Assembly (NCBI GenBank): GCA_014860585.1
Contig: JACZJL010000102.1
Span: 1 to 50,573, forward strand
Length of the DNA stretch: 50,573 nt
Source: Bacteroidales bacterium
GTDB taxonomy: Bacteria; Bacteroidota; Bacteroidia; Bacteroidales; 4484-276
Direction of reading: 5' to 3'
The translations under genes and the position numbers were made by a program. This document shows, one piece after another, positions 45,364 to 50,573 of the stretch. The notes beneath the pieces are model-generated. The model was not told the origin of the DNA and did not search any database. It was given only the letters and a program-made list of their open reading frames with translations. Numbering within the stretch: the stretch's first letter is position 1; each line of letters begins with the position of its first letter.

Positions 45364-47055
45364 ATGAAAATGAACATAAAAATTATCCTATTCATGCTCC
45401 TTCCCCTTATGGCTAGCGGACAAGTTCCGCTAGACAGCAAAAATGAGGATTTTGTATCAAATATCCAGGAGGATGTAATCTGTTACACCGATCGTGACCT
45501 TTACTTATCGGGTGAAGAAATATGGTTTTCCTCCATCATCCTGATCAATCAGGAACTTACGGATAAGGAACTCAGCAAGGTTCTTTACCTTGAATTAATT
45601 GGCCCAGATGCAAGTGTCATTCAAAGGGGAAAATATCTTGTAGAAAATAATATCAGTTCCGGGAGTATTCTCATTCCTTCTGAAACCTTGTCGGGAGTTT
45701 ATTTCCTGCGCGTTTACACGAAATTCCAGCGGAACAGGTCCTCACAGGCTCATACATTAGTTCCAATAACCATAGTCAATACCGGATTTCCACTGCCAGC
45801 TTGCGAGGCCAATGATTCAGGCAAATTTATAACTAAACCTTCCGAAAATATTACCCTGAAAACTTCAAAACCAAATTACAGCCATCGCGAAAAAGTAACA
45901 CTTGATATCAATTGGCCAGCAAATTTTAAAGGCGTATTTTGTGTTTCGGTGATCAGAAAAGGAACAATACTTAACCAGGAAATGTTAAATCAAACTTACA
46001 ACCTGGAAAAAAACGGCGATAAAGAATGGACGGATTCAATTTTCTATGTTCCCGATGTTCGTGGGGTAAGCCTGAGCGGAAGTATAAGGGATAAAACCAC
46101 ACTGCAGCCCATTGAAAATATTAAAGTTTATCTCTCTGTTTTTGGTGAAAACAGGTTATTGCAAATGGCAAACAGCCAGAAAAACGGATCTTTTCTGTTC
46201 TCACCCGAGCTGCTTGAAAAGACGACAAATGTGTTTTTAAGCATTGACCCGGTAAAATATCCAAACAGTGAATTGCTGATCAATAATGATTTTTCCAGTT
46301 CATTGGCCGATTTACCGGCAACAAAGTTTAGCATCGACACATCATTTAAAAACCTGCTAACTGCCATGCTTGTATGCCAGGAGTCGAAAAAAGCATTCAA
46401 TATCCAGAATCATATGGAGAATAAAAAACTGCAACCTACCAACATACCGGATCATTTCGACATTAACGTAATACTTGAAGATTACATTGAGTTGTCTTCA
46501 CTCGAGGAGGTTTTTTTTGAAATAGTTCCGTCCGTATCTATAAAATCGGATGGGAAAGTGAAATATCTTGCTGTTGCAAATTATGAGACACAAATAGTTT
46601 CGCGTGCCGACCTTATTTTGCTGGATAATGTTCCAGTATTTGACGTTGAAGAACTTTTAAAAATTCCGGTCAGATCAATCCGGACCATTCAGGTAATGAA
46701 CCGACCCTACTACCTGGGAGACCATCTTTTATCAGGCATCATTTCGATTACCACAAAAACTGGAAATTTTGGGGGTTACAAATTCTCTCCTCAATCCATT
46801 TTTCTTGAATATCAAAATCTTGCAGTAAACAAGACATTTCATTCAACTGATTACACAATTGATAGTTTATTTAAACTCCCAATTCCAGACTTTAGAACAA
46901 CACTATTTTGGAAACCCCTAAGCAAAACCGGCCTATCAGTTCATGTCATTTCGTTTGATGCTTCAGACGAAGCCGGAACATTTGAGGTCATTATTCGGGG
47001 AATTACAGTTAAGGGCGAACCGATTTATGGCACAACGGAATTCGTAATCGATTAG
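45364..47055 (+). CDS. macroglobulin-like (MG2) exported protein with plug-like domain
   Basis: A 563-residue exported protein (signal peptide to ...LPLMASGQ). Domain order: MG2-like beta-sandwich (about 30-135: CYTDRDLYLSGEEIWFSS, SGVYFLRVYTKFQ), a CarboxypepD_reg-like segment (about 225-300: VSLSGSIRDKTTLQPIENIKV), a TonB-plug-like segment (about 405-480: LILLDNVPVFDVEELLKI, SGIISITTKTG) and a final sandwich strand region (FRTTLFWKPLSKTG, AGTFEVIIRGI). No outer-membrane barrel follows, so it cannot be a receptor itself. Bacteroidota have such MG2-plug proteins of unknown function. As the last gene of the operon it may gate or brace the receptor. Confidence 0.72.
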   Translation: MKMNIKIILFMLLPLMASGQVPLDSKNEDFVSNIQEDVICYTDRDLYLSGEEIWFSSIILINQELTDKELSKVLYLELIGPDASVIQRGKYLVENNISSGSILIPSETLSGVYFLRVYTKFQRNRSSQAHTLVPITIVNTGFPLPACEANDSGKFITKPSENITLKTSKPNYSHREKVTLDINWPANFKGVFCVSVIRKGTILNQEMLNQTYNLEKNGDKEWTDSIFYVPDVRGVSLSGSIRDKTTLQPIENIKVYLSVFGENRLLQMANSQKNGSFLFSPELLEKTTNVFLSIDPVKYPNSELLINNDFSSSLADLPATKFSIDTSFKNLLTAMLVCQESKKAFNIQNHMENKKLQPTNIPDHFDINVILEDYIELSSLEEVFFEIVPSVSIKSDGKVKYLAVANYETQIVSRADLILLDNVPVFDVEELLKIPVRSIRTIQVMNRPYYLGDHLLSGIISITTKTGNFGGYKFSPQSIFLEYQNLAVNKTFHSTDYTIDSLFKLPIPDFRTTLFWKPLSKTGLSVHVISFDASDEAGTFEVIIRGITVKGEPIYGTTEFVID

Positions 47056-47365
47056 TCTTTAAATATATAAACCCATATCTGGATAAATAATGACTAAAAT
47101 CATTTCAACAAAGCCATATTAAATATCGAATATTGTGTTCAGATTATTCCTCTGTAAAACAATTCATCGACCTGCAAGGTTTTGGGAAATATAGTGATAT
47201 TGTTTGATTATGAACAGGCACATGGAAAACCGGATAGTATTTTGATCGGCGAAAATATGGAACGAATGGAATAAATCCCGGGAAAAGGTGAATTACAAAA
47301 CTTCAGATTAGCATATCAAAGTTAAGGAACAAATGTGGAAGTTCATAAATTGGTTGTTAATGGAC
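47056..47365. other. intergenic region before the rRNA operon
   Basis: About 310 bases without an open gene. A plus-strand frame from 47173 to 47384 reads sensibly for short stretches (ILFDYEQAHGKPDSILIGE, KGELQNFRLAYQS, NVEVHKLVVNGHK) but has two TAA stops and could be a decayed gene or chance. No plus-strand terminator is visible after 47055. Confidence 0.3.
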
Positions 47366-47394
47366 ATAAAAAAACCCCGACATGAGCCGGGGTT
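47366..47394 (-). terminator. intrinsic terminator of the rRNA operon
   Basis: On the minus strand AAACCCCG and CGGGGTTT pair around an eight-base loop and are followed by a T-run. It lies about 10 bases past the 5S 3' end. Confidence 0.85.
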
Positions 47395-47403
47395 TAAAAA
47401 AGA

Positions 47404-47512
<109 letters not shown>

Positions 47513-47587
47513 GATCATCAATATCATATGACATATAAAAGAAAGAAAATACACTAATTTGAGTCTGAAAAAGAGATCACGACTGTA

Positions 47588-50405
<2,818 letters not shown>

Positions 50406-50573
50406 CCTGGTTCGACGGAGAAGCTGGTGCTTTCAGAAGTACTCACGCCGGACTGTCATCCCGACAGCCCGACCCCGGCTGACTGGCGTTTCCCAACGCC
50501 GCCGCCGGTTTCGCTTGCGCGTCCCTCTGTTGCTTGCTTGTTTGCTGTTATTCACTTGTTAAGCTGCCGGAGA
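50406..50573 (-). other. 16S-23S internal transcribed spacer, 3' part
   Basis: The 168 bases before the 23S 5' end on the minus strand. No tRNA-Ile or tRNA-Ala sequence is present in this part; any spacer tRNA would lie beyond the window. Short inverted repeats near 50450-50470 (CTGTC and GACAG) may belong to processing stems. Confidence 0.7.

Overview
The window looks like a chromosomal piece of a Bacteroidota (Bacteroidales-like) genome of moderate GC. The signs are paired SusC/SusD outer-membrane importers, DUF4249 lipoproteins, a C-terminal type IX secretion (T9SS) sorting domain, a lipidated Omp85 protein (TamL) behind TamB, LytTR and PhoR/PhoB-like two-component pairs, and several promoters of the Bacteroidota form TTTG-N18-20-TAnnTTTG. 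No phage, insertion sequence, CRISPR array or tRNA gene was seen.

Left part (1-8.5 kb). The window opens with a minus-strand HEPN/MNT toxin-antitoxin module whose HEPN gene is split by a one-base frameshift and whose nucleotidyltransferase runs off the edge. Next come a LytS/LytTR-type kinase-regulator pair, an alpha/beta hydrolase, a small outer-membrane barrel with its own promoter, hairpin and terminator, then a plus-strand pair of PAPS sulfotransferase and START-domain protein, and a second, intact MntA/HepT module in the opposite gene order.

Middle (8.5-28 kb). A LolA-like periplasmic protein sits with an MMPL/RND exporter (minus), back to back with a T9SS-sorted surface protein and a TonB-dependent receptor (plus). 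Convergent to these is a minus operon of a 3-beta-HSD-like SDR and a steroid 5-alpha-reductase family enzyme. Sulfotransferase, START protein, exporter with LolA-like partner, and the two steroid-type redox enzymes lie within about 11 kb, which suggests handling of a sterol, hopanoid or other hydrophobic lipid (inference). Then follow a barrel protein, the tamB-tamL envelope-assembly operon, a PhoR/PhoB-like pair, and another barrel protein.

Right part (28-50.6 kb). Two consecutive SusC-SusD pairs, each closed by an intrinsic terminator, have SusC N-termini that are nearly identical even in DNA. They are followed by a compact plus-strand operon: an unknown exported protein, an STN-type TonB-dependent transporter, three tandem DUF4249 lipoproteins, and a macroglobulin-like (MG2) protein with a plug-like domain but no barrel. 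This operon is the best candidate for an under-described system. The window ends with the 5S and 23S rRNA genes on the minus strand and part of the 16S-23S spacer.
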